DNA of 64,000 nt from Bremerella sp. P1 (GCF_028748185.1 NZ_CP118164.1:2542001-2606000), one strand, 5' to 3'; shown: positions 36,388 to 46,025, numbered from the stretch's first letter. Notes: a model not told the origin generated them from the sequence alone. Numbers and translations are program-made.

Positions 36388-37286
36388 AACAGATCCCTCA
36401 AGACGATAGCAGTTGGAACTGGCCCACATGGTGGCAGTGGCTGGTCATCGTCTGGTTGGTGATCCTGAATGCAACTCCGTACCTCATTGGTTTCTGGGCG
36501 GCCGACGACTTTGGTAAGTTGGAATGGATTTTCTGGTCGATACTTTCCGGTCCCTTTGCCCATATCGGAATGCTGAGCTTCTTCCTGATCGCGGGCGTCT
36601 TGTCTGTCTTTGTCCGACGGCTGATTGGCGCAGTCGGACTGCTTGGCGTCCTGGGATTGATGATGCTGATTCTGGAAGCCGATTCGGTCGGAGCGATTGC
36701 CTGGTTTCTCCTTGAAGCGGTAACGCTGATCGCGCTGTCGTTGGCATCCGCCTGGCTGTTTGGTGTTCCTTCACCACCGAAGCGATGGTGGCCGCAGTTC
36801 TCGTTGATAGAGATCCTAGTGCTCAGCGGGCTTCTGGGTGTCTTACTTCTCATGCTCCGCTTGGCCGGGGCGATGGACTTGGACTACTGGCGACAAGGAC
36901 AAGAGATCGCACTGATCGGGTATTCATTGGGTACAGGCGTTTATCTACTCCCAATCTGCCTGGCGACGGTTTCCCACGGGCGCAAAAGAATCTGCGGTCT
37001 AGTACTATTCTGCGTTTTAGTCTGGCCAGTGTTCCCACTGATTTTCCTGGGACTACTCATCGCAATCGAAGAGACAGGGCCCATGGAAGAAATGTTGTTT
37101 CTCTTCCTCTTCTATCCTGCTTTCCTGGTCCAACTTGTGCTCGTGTGGGGCACGTTCTTTCCGATACGAGCGTGGTTCCCTGGCGTGCTGACAAGCCAAA
37201 CGCCGTGCGAATTGGGCCGAGTCGGTCAGGCCGCTTCAACTCAGCAACAGCCAAGCGGCGAACAGGACTTCGCCGAGATGCAATGA
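36384..37286 (+). CDS. Polytopic membrane protein, second of three
   Basis: 300 aa with about eight hydrophobic segments. It starts with WPTWWQWLVIVWLVILNATPY, nearly identical to the third copy (WPTWWQWLVIVWLIVLNASPY). Both share WFLLEA, PQFSL-EIL-LSGLLG, LATVSHGRKR / LATISQGRKR and the closing GTFFPIRAW-PGVL. The tail ends GEQDFAEMQ. Two overlaps of the ATGA type link it to both neighbours, implying equal, coupled production. Role unknown. Confidence 0.78.
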   Translation: MKQIPQDDSSWNWPTWWQWLVIVWLVILNATPYLIGFWAADDFGKLEWIFWSILSGPFAHIGMLSFFLIAGVLSVFVRRLIGAVGLLGVLGLMMLILEADSVGAIAWFLLEAVTLIALSLASAWLFGVPSPPKRWWPQFSLIEILVLSGLLGVLLLMLRLAGAMDLDYWRQGQEIALIGYSLGTGVYLLPICLATVSHGRKRICGLVLFCVLVWPVFPLIFLGLLIAIEETGPMEEMLFLFLFYPAFLVQLVLVWGTFFPIRAWFPGVLTSQTPCELGRVGQAASTQQQPSGEQDFAEMQ

Positions 37287-38188
37287 ACCAGCTTTACCAA
37301 ACCACTGGCACGCGAAAGTGGCCCACTTGGTGGCAGTGGCTAGTCATCGTCTGGCTGATAGTCTTGAATGCCTCTCCCTATCTCTTTGCTTACCTATCGA
37401 CTTCCAACCTTGGTACTTTGGACGTTTTCATTTGGTCGATGCTTACCGGTCCTTTCGCCCAGACCGGGATGCTGAGCTTCTTCCTGGTCGCCGGGGCGTT
37501 GCCCATCTTTATCCGGCGATTGACATTTGTCGCCGGACTGTTGGTCGTCGTAGGGATCGTCATGATCGCTCTGGACCTTCAATCGCTCGGAACCATTGTC
37601 TGGTTCCTTCTTGAGGCGGCAGCGCTTGTGGGCCTTGCCTTGACATCGGCCTGGCTATTCAACATGCCTGTGCGTCCAAAGAAATGGTCCCCTCAGTTCT
37701 CGCTCGCCGAAATCCTAGCGCTTAGCGGGCTCTTGGGCATCTTCCTTTTCATGGCCCGTCTTGCGGAGGCAACCACCCTTTCCTATTGGCGACAAGCACA
37801 AGAGACCGTCTTCATCGCCTTTGCTATTTCTTGTGGGATTTACTTGTTTCCCGCGTGCCTGGCAACAATCTCCCAGGGTCGAAAGAGGCTTATCGGGATG
37901 ATCGTTTTCTGCGTCTTACTCTGGACAGTATTTGCACTGTTTGTCTTGGGAGCACTGATCGTGTTGGATGAGAATCGACCGCTGAACGATCGACAGTTTC
38001 TCATCCTGCTTTATCCAACCTTTGCGTTTCAGCTGATGCTCATCTGGGGCACGTTCTTTCCGATACGTGCCTGGCTCCCCGGCGTGCTGAAACTAGCGCC
38101 GGCTACTGCTGCTCAATGCAAATCAGATACTCTTGCCGACGCCCCTGAGAACTGTCGGCAAAGCGAGCATACAGACGTCCCTGACTGA
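37283..38188 (+). CDS. Polytopic membrane protein, third of three
   Basis: 301 aa, a clear paralogue of the second copy along its whole membrane part (see shared motifs there). After GTFFPIRAWLPGVLK the tail departs: it runs LAPATAAQCKSD and ends SEHTDVPD, lacking the EQDFA(E/D)MQ ending of copies one and two. This tail is antisense to the end of the SHD1-PQQ gene (86-nt overlap), which suggests that the original 3' end was lost and replaced by read-through. The ATG overlaps the previous stop. Confidence 0.75.
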   Translation: MNQLYQTTGTRKWPTWWQWLVIVWLIVLNASPYLFAYLSTSNLGTLDVFIWSMLTGPFAQTGMLSFFLVAGALPIFIRRLTFVAGLLVVVGIVMIALDLQSLGTIVWFLLEAAALVGLALTSAWLFNMPVRPKKWSPQFSLAEILALSGLLGIFLFMARLAEATTLSYWRQAQETVFIAFAISCGIYLFPACLATISQGRKRLIGMIVFCVLLWTVFALFVLGALIVLDENRPLNDRQFLILLYPTFAFQLMLIWGTFFPIRAWLPGVLKLAPATAAQCKSDTLADAPENCRQSEHTDVPD

Positions 38189-39653
38189 CGATTGGGGTAG
38201 CGAAGACATCATCCCCCAGGCGGTTTTCCGCGACGAGTTCGTACGATTCCGGGCTGGCTTTGATTACCCAAACGTTGCCCTTCTCGTTCGCGACGAAGAT
38301 GTTATCGCCACTGAGTAGCGGCGACGAGCTGACCGGCCCGCCCAGACGGGTCTTCCACTTCTCTTGACCGGTCTGGCCATCCCAGCAGAAGAAGATCCCA
38401 CCATCGTTCATCGCGTAGACGTGACCATCGTAAGCGAGCATCGATTGCTCGTAGCATTTCTCGTTGTTGGTCCACAACACTTGGCCAGAGCTGCCGGCTT
38501 TGATCGCAATCGTCTGCGAATCCGGGTAGCCACCGCTGGCAAAGACCGTGTCGCCATCCCAGACTATCGTTCCGCAAGTCGCATTGGTCGTACCAGGCGT
38601 CGACCACAACGGCTGGCCTGTTTTTGGATCGTAGGCAGCAACCATCTTGAGACCACTAATGAGCAGCTGATCCTTACCACCGATCTTGGTCACGACCGGA
38701 GAACTGAACGAGATCCCATTGCGAGGCTGCTTCCAGCGCGACTTGCCATCCTTCTGTGCAAACGCGGCCAGCCAACCTTTCTCATACTCCGATGCCACGA
38801 TCACCATGTCGTCGTACAGCATGGGGGAAGGCCCATAGCCAAACTTGTACTGCTGCGGCACGTAGGGCCCGGCGTTGACCTGCCATTGAAGTCTTCCCTG
38901 GAGATCCAGCGCGATCAGTTGCACGGATTGATTCTGAATGAAAACGGCAAACAGCTGTTTTCCGTTGGAAGCCACCGTCGATGTCGCATGCGTGTTCTTC
39001 GGGTGAATCTCCCCCTGGAATCCTCCCTGGGTGATTGGGGTCTGCCACACCGGACTCCCGGTCATCTTGTCGTAGGCGAACACGCCGGTCGTTTTGCGGT
39101 TCTCGTCGGCGGAAGTCACAACGACAAGGTCCCCCACGATGATCGGCGAAGAATGACCGCGACCAGGGACCTCGACCTTCCACTTGACGTTTTGCGTGTC
39201 GTTCCACTGCGTCGGAGCTGGTGGACCAGGGGCAATGTTGTTGGAGTCCGGTCCGCGCCATTGGAGCCAGTCGCCAGGAGCCCCACGATTTACAACCGCA
39301 CTGTCTTCGCTCTGTTCCGGTTCGTTGCCGCCGCGGGTCGGCCGACTGTCGTCGGATCGCATCTCACCGGACCGATTCGCGCCGGGACGCATCTCGGCTG
39401 CTTTCCGTTCGGCCAACCGCTCGCGAAGCAGCGCACGAATCCATGCCTGATCGTCCTTGCTGAGCTTGTTCATCGGAAGAGTAATCGTTTCATCGTTCGC
39501 CTTCTTGAGCGTCACGTCACCTTTGGCGTACTCAACAAACTCGGCTTCGATGCTGAACTGCCCGGTCGAATCGGTCCAAGTCCTCGATTCGGCCCAAGCC
39601 AATGCTGCAAAACATCCCACGGAAACAACGAGCGCAGTAATTGCACGAAACAT
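38103..39653 (-). CDS. Secreted SHD1-PQQ beta-propeller protein
   Basis: 516 aa. A signal peptide (MFRAITALVVSVGCFAALAWA) is followed by an SHD1-like domain (RTWTDSTGQFSIEAEFVEY, then GDVTLKKANDETITLPMNKLSKDDQAWI), a module frequent in planctomycetes. A charged linker precedes an eight-bladed PQQ-type propeller (WLQWRGPDSNN, VAYDPKTGQPLW and WDGQTGQEKWKTRLGG blades), as in quinoprotein-like or BamB-like proteins without obvious cofactor residues. The ATG at 39653 was chosen because the signal peptide starts there; in-frame codons to 39740 would add 29 residues. Overlaps the third membrane paralogue at its 3' end. Confidence 0.85.
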   Translation of the reverse strand: MFRAITALVVSVGCFAALAWAESRTWTDSTGQFSIEAEFVEYAKGDVTLKKANDETITLPMNKLSKDDQAWIRALLRERLAERKAAEMRPGANRSGEMRSDDSRPTRGGNEPEQSEDSAVVNRGAPGDWLQWRGPDSNNIAPGPPAPTQWNDTQNVKWKVEVPGRGHSSPIIVGDLVVVTSADENRKTTGVFAYDKMTGSPVWQTPITQGGFQGEIHPKNTHATSTVASNGKQLFAVFIQNQSVQLIALDLQGRLQWQVNAGPYVPQQYKFGYGPSPMLYDDMVIVASEYEKGWLAAFAQKDGKSRWKQPRNGISFSSPVVTKIGGKDQLLISGLKMVAAYDPKTGQPLWSTPGTTNATCGTIVWDGDTVFASGGYPDSQTIAIKAGSSGQVLWTNNEKCYEQSMLAYDGHVYAMNDGGIFFCWDGQTGQEKWKTRLGGPVSSSPLLSGDNIFVANEKGNVWVIKASPESYELVAENRLGDDVFATPIVSQGRLYARFADSSQGRRQEYLICIEQQ

Positions 39654-39879
39654 GAGAGAAACCTTGAGGGTAGAGAACGCAGCAAGAGTGAAATCCTGGG
39701 CAGGTCGATTCATTTTGCTTGGTTTTGCCGTGATTTTCAATCAATGGACAAAAGAGTTCCAAAATCTTAGAACTGCGACGTCTACCTGCTTTGCAGATGT
39801 TCCTCCGGTTTTGTGAACCCCATTACCATGCGTCTTGTCTATCTGCCACATGAACTGGCACGGGAAAACAGGAACTACT

Positions 39880-40422
39880 GTGAACTTCCAACCTAGTCAA
39901 ACCTACGAAACCCATCTGACGCTCGCATCAAACCGAAGCGACGGCATCGAGTCTGCGCGGACGTGGGCCACTGCAGCGGGCCTGAAGTGGACGGAAATCG
40001 AACTGAGCCGCGGCGACCATCAACGCCAGCCAATGATCACGTACTGGGGTACCGATTCGCTAGAATCACAGCACGCGACGGCCAAGCAGATTGAAGAGCA
40101 GCTCCAACCACTTGGCCTTCAAGTCGTTCGGCTGAAGACCGATTGCTACGGCCAAGGGAAAGACCTCTACGATGCCGTGCTGCTGGCGGATCACACGACG
40201 CTGGATGCTGAGCTACTCCGTCAGACCTTCGAGGTGAGTGATACGTGGACCGCTCACTGCCCTAACCCGGTCGACCGTTTCGATGCCGATGCGATCCTCA
40301 ACTGGCACATCGAATGGGAGGACTTCAAGAAGGAATACCCCCAGATTCCCGGTACCCAGGAAGAGTGGAAGTACCGATTGATAACGGGACTCGATTCACT
40401 GCTGACGCAGCTTCTCCAATGA
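39880..40422 (+). CDS. Hypothetical cytoplasmic protein
   Basis: 180 aa from a GTG at 39880 with AGGA six bases upstream; an ATG at 39850 would add ten residues but lacks a ribosome site. Sequence features: HLTLASNRSDGIESARTWATAAGLKWTEIELSRG, LGLQVVRLKTDCYGQGKDLYDAV and a C-terminal helix. No signal peptide. The repeated two-layer alpha/beta pattern (strand, helix, strand) is the most that can be said. Divergent from the SHD1-PQQ gene. Confidence 0.6.
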   Translation: MNFQPSQTYETHLTLASNRSDGIESARTWATAAGLKWTEIELSRGDHQRQPMITYWGTDSLESQHATAKQIEEQLQPLGLQVVRLKTDCYGQGKDLYDAVLLADHTTLDAELLRQTFEVSDTWTAHCPNPVDRFDADAILNWHIEWEDFKKEYPQIPGTQEEWKYRLITGLDSLLTQLLQ

Positions 40423-40445
40423 TGAAGTCTCTGTAATGAGAGCGC

Positions 40446-40481
40446 AAAAAAATCGCCCCGACCAGGGCGGTCCGGGCGATT
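40446..40481 (-). terminator. Rho-independent terminator of the subtilase gene
   Basis: AATCGCCC (40451-40458) pairs with GGGCGATT (40474-40481); after one mismatch GACC pairs with GGTC around an AGGGC loop. Read on the minus strand the stem is followed at once by seven T (40446-40452). It lies about 85 nt past the stop of the subtilase gene. This is the clearest terminator in the window. Confidence 0.85.
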
Positions 40482-40566
40482 GGGTAGGTCGACGATGGGG
40501 TAGGAGGGAAACTGCCCAAGTTCGGAGGGAAAGAGGATAAGCATCTTGAACGATTAAGAGGTCGTG

Positions 40567-43500
40567 TTAATCGTCCCACTCACCAAAGTATTGCATAAGA
40601 AAGTCGATGTCGCTGACATAACTTTTGTCAGAACCTTTGGTTGAGTAGGCATTCACGACGTCAAATCCGGCAGCGTAGCTCGAAAAATTATCGCCTTGTA
40701 GTGACGCATAATTTGACTGAGCAATAAGTTTGTCATCGGCCTCGGTATCGAACAGATACGCGACGTCATGCCCCCCGGCCGAAGCGATCGCATTGACACG
40801 ATCGAACCCACGTGCCGTGTTGGCGTAGCCTTGTCCGGCCATCGAACTTTCAACCGTGCGGCTATAGAACGTGTCGTTGCCGACCGTGTCGTAGAAGAAC
40901 GCCTGGTCTTCACCACCTTTCCTGGACACGGCCGAGGTACGATCAAAGCCTTGGGCAAACACATAGTAATCGGCACCATACATGGTGGCCTGATTCCCGC
41001 GAGCGATGTAAACATCGTTGCCGGCCGTATCGTGGAACGTTGCCGTGTCGTTGCCGCCGTTCATGGCGATCGCCAAAACGCGATCGTAGTTGTAGACGGT
41101 ATTCGTGTAGCCAGAACCGCTCAGAACACTCGACGAGCCATACGAAGTGAACGTGTCGTTCCCCTTCGAGTCGTACAAGTAGGCCTGATCGTTTCCGCCG
41201 GTGCTGTATACGTTGGTTCGTTCGAAGCCATAGGTCGCAATCGAAGAACTTGAGGTCAGCATGTAGCTGTCGGTTCCGCGGCCGATGAAGTAATCGTTCC
41301 CGCTCGAATCGTACAGCATGGCCGTATCGATGCCGCCATAGATGGCCCGAGCCATCACCGAGCGAGCGCCAGTGACTTCATTCTTATAGCCACTGCTGGA
41401 CATCGTCGACTTGGTCGGGCTGCTGGTGAACGTATCGTTGGCGATCGTATCGTAGAAGATCACCGAGTCATTGCTGCTGGCACCACCGTAGTTGTACTCG
41501 ACGTTGTCGGTGCTCCAGGTAAAACCGCTACCCTGGACCGTCATCGTGTCGGCGCGGAAGATCCACGTTTCGCGGCCGCTGGTTCCATAGAAGCGAGCCG
41601 TATCGGTCCCGGCCCCGCCGTCGAAGGTGATCTTCTTCACTTGCGAAGCACTGAAGCTCGACGACTTGCCGTTCATCGTGACGGTAACGGTCGAGCCAGT
41701 GTGATTGACCGAAATGGTGTCGTTCCCATCGGTCCCCAAAATGGCGAGCGTTCCGCTCTTCAACTCAAACGGAGACGACTCGGCGATCTTCAGTGTGTAG
41801 TCGCCGGTGTACGAACTGGTCGCACCCTTCACCGCCAGGTACACGGTGCCGGTACTGCTGGCCGTCCAAACGATCTTGGAACCGGAAGTACTCGAGTCCT
41901 GTGCCAACTGCGTCGCGCCGCCACTGCCGTACAAAGTCAGCTCGGAACCGGCCAGCGAACTGTGACTGGTGTCGATGACATACGTCGTTCCGGCTACCGC
42001 GCTGAAGCGGAAGTAGTCGACGTCGCCAGCGTAGTTCAGCTTGCCTGACTTGGAACTGCCAACCGAAACCAGGGTTGCTCCGGCAGCGTTGTTCGCATGA
42101 TCGTCCGGCTGAACGATCGTGACCGTGGTCGCGACCAGGTTGCTCTTGGCCCCTTCGTTGTCGGTTGCCTGGGCAAAGATCAATTGGCTACCGGCCGCGG
42201 TAAATGGATTGCTGATCGTCAGGCTGGCCAGGCCGCCACTGATGGTCGAATCGCTGCCGAGCACGGCATCCGTCGCATCCCACTTCCCATTGCCGTTCGA
42301 GTCGCGATAGAAAGTCACCTTCGAGACGCTACCGTCCGCGTCGGCGACATTCTTGGCCGAAATGGTGATCGTATTGGTTTCGCCCAGGTAGACCGTGCTG
42401 GGGTCGGTCGAGACGCTGCCCAAGGTCGGTGCTTTGTTCGGTTCTGGTTCTGGCTCGGGTTCCGGTTCCGGCTCGGGATCAGGCGTTGGATTGCTGCTGA
42501 CCGGGTTCAACAGGTCGAGCGTGCCTGCCGCGTTGAGCCGCATGCCGGTCGAGACCTTTCCGCTGAGTCCCGAAATCAAGTCGCCGCCACCCAGGATCGC
42601 ATCCTTCACTTCGGCAGCCGTTGCATCAGGATCGTAGGCGAAAGCCAACGCGGCGACGCCAGCGACATGGGGCGATGCCATGCTCGTTCCCGAGAACGAA
42701 GCGTAGTAGCCGCCGGCGATCGTGCTGTAGATGCCGACGCCTGGGGCAGCAATGTCGACCGTGCTGGCTCCGTAGTTACTGAAGCTGGCCAGGTTGTCAT
42801 TCTGATCGGTGGCTGCCACCGAGATCACATTGCTGACGTTGTAGTTCGAAGGATAGTGAGGGTTGGCGTCGTTGTTCGTACCGTCGTTACCGGCCGCGGC
42901 GACAAACAAGATGTCCGCCTGCTCGCTGGCCTTGATGGCCGATTCAAGCGAAGCACTGAATCCGCCACCACCCCAGCTGTTGTTCAGCACGCGAATGTTC
43001 ACACCATACTGCGTCCGCATCATGGTGGCGTAGTTGATCGCACGCACCGCGTCGGAAGTGTACCCGGCACCGCTGGCCGAGAGGAACTTCAGCGCCATAA
43101 TTGATGTATTCCACGCCACGCCGCTCACGCCGCGTCCGTTGTTGCCTTGAGCGGCGATCGTTCCGGCAACGTGCGTTCCGTGATGATTGTCGTCCATCGG
43201 ATCGCCATCGTTATTCACGAAGTCGAACCCGTGCACGTCGTCGATGAAGCCGTTGCCGTCATCGTCGATCCCGTTACCTTCGATCTCGCCCGGGTTGGTC
43301 CAGATGTTGCCGACCAGGTCGGGGTGGGTGTAGTCGACGCCCGTATCGATGACGCCGACGACAACGCTATCGGAACCGGTGGTCTTGTTCCAGGCCTCCG
43401 GCGCATCGATCTGATTCATGCCGTAGGTGGAAGAGTAGCTGGCATCGTTCGGTGTCACGTTGAAGACGGAAGCCACGTCGAGTTCAAATCCGCTAATCAC

Positions 43501-44031
43501 ATCGAGCGACGAGAACCAGGCACCCACATCGTCGGCGGTGGCTCCTTCGCTACGTACCAACAGCTGACCTACCAGGCCCAGCCCGCGGACGACCTCAATT
43601 TCAAAACCACTGCCGGTCAGCAGTGAACTAACTTGCGAAACCGACGTAAGAGTACTAGCCACGTCGCTGGAGAGCTGCACGATCCAGTCGTTGGTGTAGG
43701 GATCTTGGGTCGATTGCTGAGTCACGCCGTTGGAATCGGTCGTGTAACCACCGCCGTTGCGCTCGTAGTCTTCGCCGGCGACGTCTTCGAACCAGATCGT
43801 CGAGATCGTATCGCCCGCCATCATGCTGCGGACTTCCAGCGTTTCGATGGTATTGGCGTTGGATTGTTGTTTGGAACTCTTTTTGGAGTTGCGCGAGTTC
43901 CTCTTGGAACGATTAGATTTGGCAGCACCGCCGGTCAGCCACTTTGCTAGCCCGGTACGTACCTCGGGATTGTCACTATCGAAACTTCCCACCTTCGCTG
44001 CTCCTGATTTCACCTTGGGGCTCGATTCCAA
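40567..44031 (-). CDS. Large secreted subtilisin-like (S8) protease with LEPR-like motif and 47-aa repeats
   Basis: 1154 aa. A basic, Ser/Lys-rich N-terminus ends in IETLEVRSMMAGD (residues 62-74), matching the planctomycete LEPR-type sorting pattern. The S8 domain has Asp229 (VIDTGVDYTHPD), His284 (HHGTHVAGT), oxyanion Asn382 (AAGNDG) and Ser450 (SGTSMASPHVAG). A PEPEPE linker near 515 is followed by a beta domain with GNGKWDATDAVLG, a PPC-type pre-peptidase C-terminal domain (about 655-770), then seven or so repeats of about 47 residues with a DxAxxYDxxGNDxF core up to the end. Probably exported or cell-surface. Terminator at 40446. Confidence 0.9.
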   Translation of the reverse strand: MESSPKVKSGAAKVGSFDSDNPEVRTGLAKWLTGGAAKSNRSKRNSRNSKKSSKQQSNANTIETLEVRSMMAGDTISTIWFEDVAGEDYERNGGGYTTDSNGVTQQSTQDPYTNDWIVQLSSDVASTLTSVSQVSSLLTGSGFEIEVVRGLGLVGQLLVRSEGATADDVGAWFSSLDVISGFELDVASVFNVTPNDASYSSTYGMNQIDAPEAWNKTTGSDSVVVGVIDTGVDYTHPDLVGNIWTNPGEIEGNGIDDDGNGFIDDVHGFDFVNNDGDPMDDNHHGTHVAGTIAAQGNNGRGVSGVAWNTSIMALKFLSASGAGYTSDAVRAINYATMMRTQYGVNIRVLNNSWGGGGFSASLESAIKASEQADILFVAAAGNDGTNNDANPHYPSNYNVSNVISVAATDQNDNLASFSNYGASTVDIAAPGVGIYSTIAGGYYASFSGTSMASPHVAGVAALAFAYDPDATAAEVKDAILGGGDLISGLSGKVSTGMRLNAAGTLDLLNPVSSNPTPDPEPEPEPEPEPEPNKAPTLGSVSTDPSTVYLGETNTITISAKNVADADGSVSKVTFYRDSNGNGKWDATDAVLGSDSTISGGLASLTISNPFTAAGSQLIFAQATDNEGAKSNLVATTVTIVQPDDHANNAAGATLVSVGSSKSGKLNYAGDVDYFRFSAVAGTTYVIDTSHSSLAGSELTLYGSGGATQLAQDSSTSGSKIVWTASSTGTVYLAVKGATSSYTGDYTLKIAESSPFELKSGTLAILGTDGNDTISVNHTGSTVTVTMNGKSSSFSASQVKKITFDGGAGTDTARFYGTSGRETWIFRADTMTVQGSGFTWSTDNVEYNYGGASSNDSVIFYDTIANDTFTSSPTKSTMSSSGYKNEVTGARSVMARAIYGGIDTAMLYDSSGNDYFIGRGTDSYMLTSSSSIATYGFERTNVYSTGGNDQAYLYDSKGNDTFTSYGSSSVLSGSGYTNTVYNYDRVLAIAMNGGNDTATFHDTAGNDVYIARGNQATMYGADYYVFAQGFDRTSAVSRKGGEDQAFFYDTVGNDTFYSRTVESSMAGQGYANTARGFDRVNAIASAGGHDVAYLFDTEADDKLIAQSNYASLQGDNFSSYAAGFDVVNAYSTKGSDKSYVSDIDFLMQYFGEWDD

Positions 44032-44500
44032 CCGAGCCGATGGTTTGGATACGTGCTTGCTGGCTGCTGCTAGCCGTCCCGATACTTGCCTGGGAGCTCG
44101 GCTGCTTGCATGCCAGCAGGAACATGGCGACCGCGCGGCTTAATGCGCGGGTGCCGTGATAAGCAGTGCGTGACGTGGGTCACCTTGCTGCCGATAGCTG
44201 GCTGCCCGGTCACGCTGGGGAGTAGAGAGACTCAGTGGGAAGCGATTGCCGGCATTCCTTGCCTGCGAATTGCTCCCTCCGCAAAGTCCTGCGGAAATGT
44301 CGGTCGCGCCTTCCCTGGCGTCAAATCGAGCGGGCAGGGATTCTGAAAAAATCCCAAGAATGGCTCAAGTCCAAGTAGCCTGAATCCGACATTTGAGGCG
44401 AAAAGAAAACACCACGTGCGGCTAGCTGCTTCTGTTATGCACCGATGTTGATTTTTTGATACATGGCCCTTGCGCGAAAGAAATCGAAGCGCACCTGGCG
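44032..44500. other. Intergenic region upstream of the subtilase gene
   Basis: 469 nt. A 90-aa frame at 44232-44504 on the minus strand has Arg/Cys/Phe-rich composition with no homology pattern and is not called. The region probably contains the subtilase promoter; none was clear enough to mark. Confidence 0.3.
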
Positions 44501-44845
44501 TCACTCGTCCGCGGGCTTCTCTTGCTGTTGTTTCAGCGCTTCCAGCTCCGATCGAAGGCGTTCGATCTCGGCATTCGCCTGTTTCAATGCTTCTTTCGTC
44601 TTGGAAAGCTCATCGTTAGCTTGCTCCAACATCTTGTTGGTCGTTTCCAGGTTATCCCGCTCAACCTTTAAGTCGGCGGAAATCACCTCCGCTTTTTCCC
44701 GCATCATCTCGGCTTCGGCGGCCTGCTGCTCGGCCATAGCACGAGCCTTTTCGGCTTGTTCCATCTGGGCTCGGTAATTCGTACAACCCAGGACGAAGGA
44801 CAACGCCACCAGACAAACGATCGTGGTAAGAGATGAGTGATTCAT
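44501..44845 (-). CDS. Coiled-coil lipoprotein
   Basis: 114 aa. The signal peptide ends in the lipobox LSFVLGC, so the mature protein should be lipid-anchored at its Cys. The rest is one long coiled coil (QMEQAEKARAMAEQQAAEAEMMREKAEVI to EIERLRSELEALKQQQEK), rich in Glu/Ala/Lys. Start ATG at 44845 has GGAGG six bases upstream; the reading frame extends to 44863. It resembles Lpp-like spacers or envelope linkers in architecture only. Probably cotranscribed with the upstream membrane gene, whose stop is 14 nt away. Confidence 0.8.
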   Translation of the reverse strand: MNHSSLTTIVCLVALSFVLGCTNYRAQMEQAEKARAMAEQQAAEAEMMREKAEVISADLKVERDNLETTNKMLEQANDELSKTKEALKQANAEIERLRSELEALKQQQEKPADE

Positions 44846-44859
44846 ATTCGCCTCCAACG

Positions 44860-45264
44860 TCAATCACGTTCTGCGGTGAATCGATCCCCCAGTTGCGCTA
44901 CCAGTTGGGCATGCTGCCGAGCCTGGTAAACAGTCACAGCAACCGTGGCGATCGTGAACAGCAATAGTCCAATCGTACAGAATTCGATGGCATCAATCAC
45001 GTCCTGAGTCGACTCCCATTCCGAATCGGTCGCGGGGCTCGGCGGCGTATCGGTCCACACGCGCCAGGGCTGGAAGAGCAATACAAACAACGCCAGCAGC
45101 CCCAAATAGACGTACATCGTTCGCATGGATCGATAACACATCGCGAGCAGGCCGGTCAGACCAATCACCATCGCGGCGAACATGACCATCATAATGGCAA
45201 CCGCATCCGCCGCACCGGCAAGGCCGTTGCCTATGAGAACCAAGCAAGTCCCGTTGTCGATCAT
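44860..45264 (-). CDS. Polytopic membrane protein, hypothetical
   Basis: 134 aa with three hydrophobic segments (GAADAVAIMMVMFAAMVIGLTGLLAMCY, YVYLGLLALFVLLFQPW, IEFCTIGLLLFTIATVAVTVYQA) and a charged C-terminal tail with HAQLVAQLGDRFTAERD. Function unknown. The ATG at 45264 was chosen; a GTG at 45273 is also possible. It precedes the lipoprotein gene by 14 nt and follows the DUF1559 gene by 32 nt, so the three may be one transcript. Confidence 0.7.
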   Translation of the reverse strand: MIDNGTCLVLIGNGLAGAADAVAIMMVMFAAMVIGLTGLLAMCYRSMRTMYVYLGLLALFVLLFQPWRVWTDTPPSPATDSEWESTQDVIDAIEFCTIGLLLFTIATVAVTVYQARQHAQLVAQLGDRFTAERD

Positions 45265-45296
45265 CGCCACCACTCTTCGCCGAATGCGGTTCCCGC

Positions 45297-46025
45297 TCAG
45301 AAACCCCCTAGCGGGAACTTACCGTCATCACGATCGATCATCGATTCAAGAGTTTCCGTCTGGCCGAACGTCACCAGTTGAACCGATCCATCGGCCATCA
45401 GCACCAACACGCCAGGCGACGGAAAGTCTTGCCGGTCGTATCGCTTCAAAAGCTCTTCCGGCGAAATATCCTGTGGGGCATTCCACGGCACGGGACGCTC
45501 GACATCCTCGATGATGCACAGTGTATTCGAGAGGCCATCGTTCACGTCGCTCATCTGAATTCCAAGTTCTGGCGAGATGATCGTCTTCGGTCCCACCACG
45601 GCGACATACGGGGTGTAGCCCTCTCGGTCGACGTTGGGGCTCGCGTAGACGTCGCGATACCTTTGGGCGGCTACCTGATTGTTGGGGTCATCCCAGGCCA
45701 CGTGGTAGTCGTAATCGTCCGCGTAGTTATCGGCCAAGAACGGCAATAGCGAAGCCCGCCACGACGTCCGCGGCTGGCCATCCTCTTCGGTTATGAGCGC
45801 CGGCGGGAAAGACTTGTAGGTGGCGTGGTAATTGTGCAGAGCGATGCCGATTTGCCGCATGTTGTTCATCGACTGGGCACGTCTAGCGGCGGCGCGTGCT
45901 TGCTGAACGGCCGGCAAGAAGATCGCCACGGCAATCCCAGCACAGAGAACGAACATGATGCCAACAACGACCAGAATTACGATCAGAACGACGACCGTAT
46001 TGCCAGAGGACTTTCGTGAGCGCAT
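45297..46025 (-). CDS. DUF1559-type prepilin-like protein
   Basis: 242 aa with the DUF1559 plan. A hydrophobic N-terminal helix ([42 protein letters not shown]) leads to [15 protein letters not shown], the family's typical post-helix segment, then PGY-like beta parts and the C-terminal DUF1559 strand [15 protein letters not shown]. These proteins are abundant in planctomycetes and are thought to be pilin-like or envelope-associated. The canonical prepilin G-F-T-L-E site is absent; the N-terminus reads [10 protein letters not shown]. Start ATG at 46025, with 46034 as the alternative. Confidence 0.85.
   Translation of the reverse strand: MRSRKSSGNTVVVLIVILVVVGIMFVLCAGIAVAIFLPAVQQARAAARRAQSMNNMRQIGIALHNYHATYKSFPPALITEEDGQPRTSWRASLLPFLADNYADDYDYHVAWDDPNNQVAAQRYRDVYASPNVDREGYTPYVAVVGPKTIISPELGIQMSDVNDGLSNTLCIIEDVERPVPWNAPQDISPEELLKRYDRQDFPSPGVLVLMADGSVQLVTFGQTETLESMIDRDDGKFPLGGF

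Noticed and set aside
38364-39770. 468-aa open frame antisense to the SHD1-PQQ gene
   Set aside because: Arg/His-rich antisense translation without family features; the minus-strand protein has a signal peptide and clear blades.
42097-43104. 335-aa frame antisense to the subtilase
   Set aside because: Covers the catalytic domain on the opposite strand; the protease residues decide the strand.
44232-44504. 90-aa frame upstream of the subtilase
   Set aside because: Cys/Arg/Phe-rich composition and no conserved pattern; treated as intergenic.
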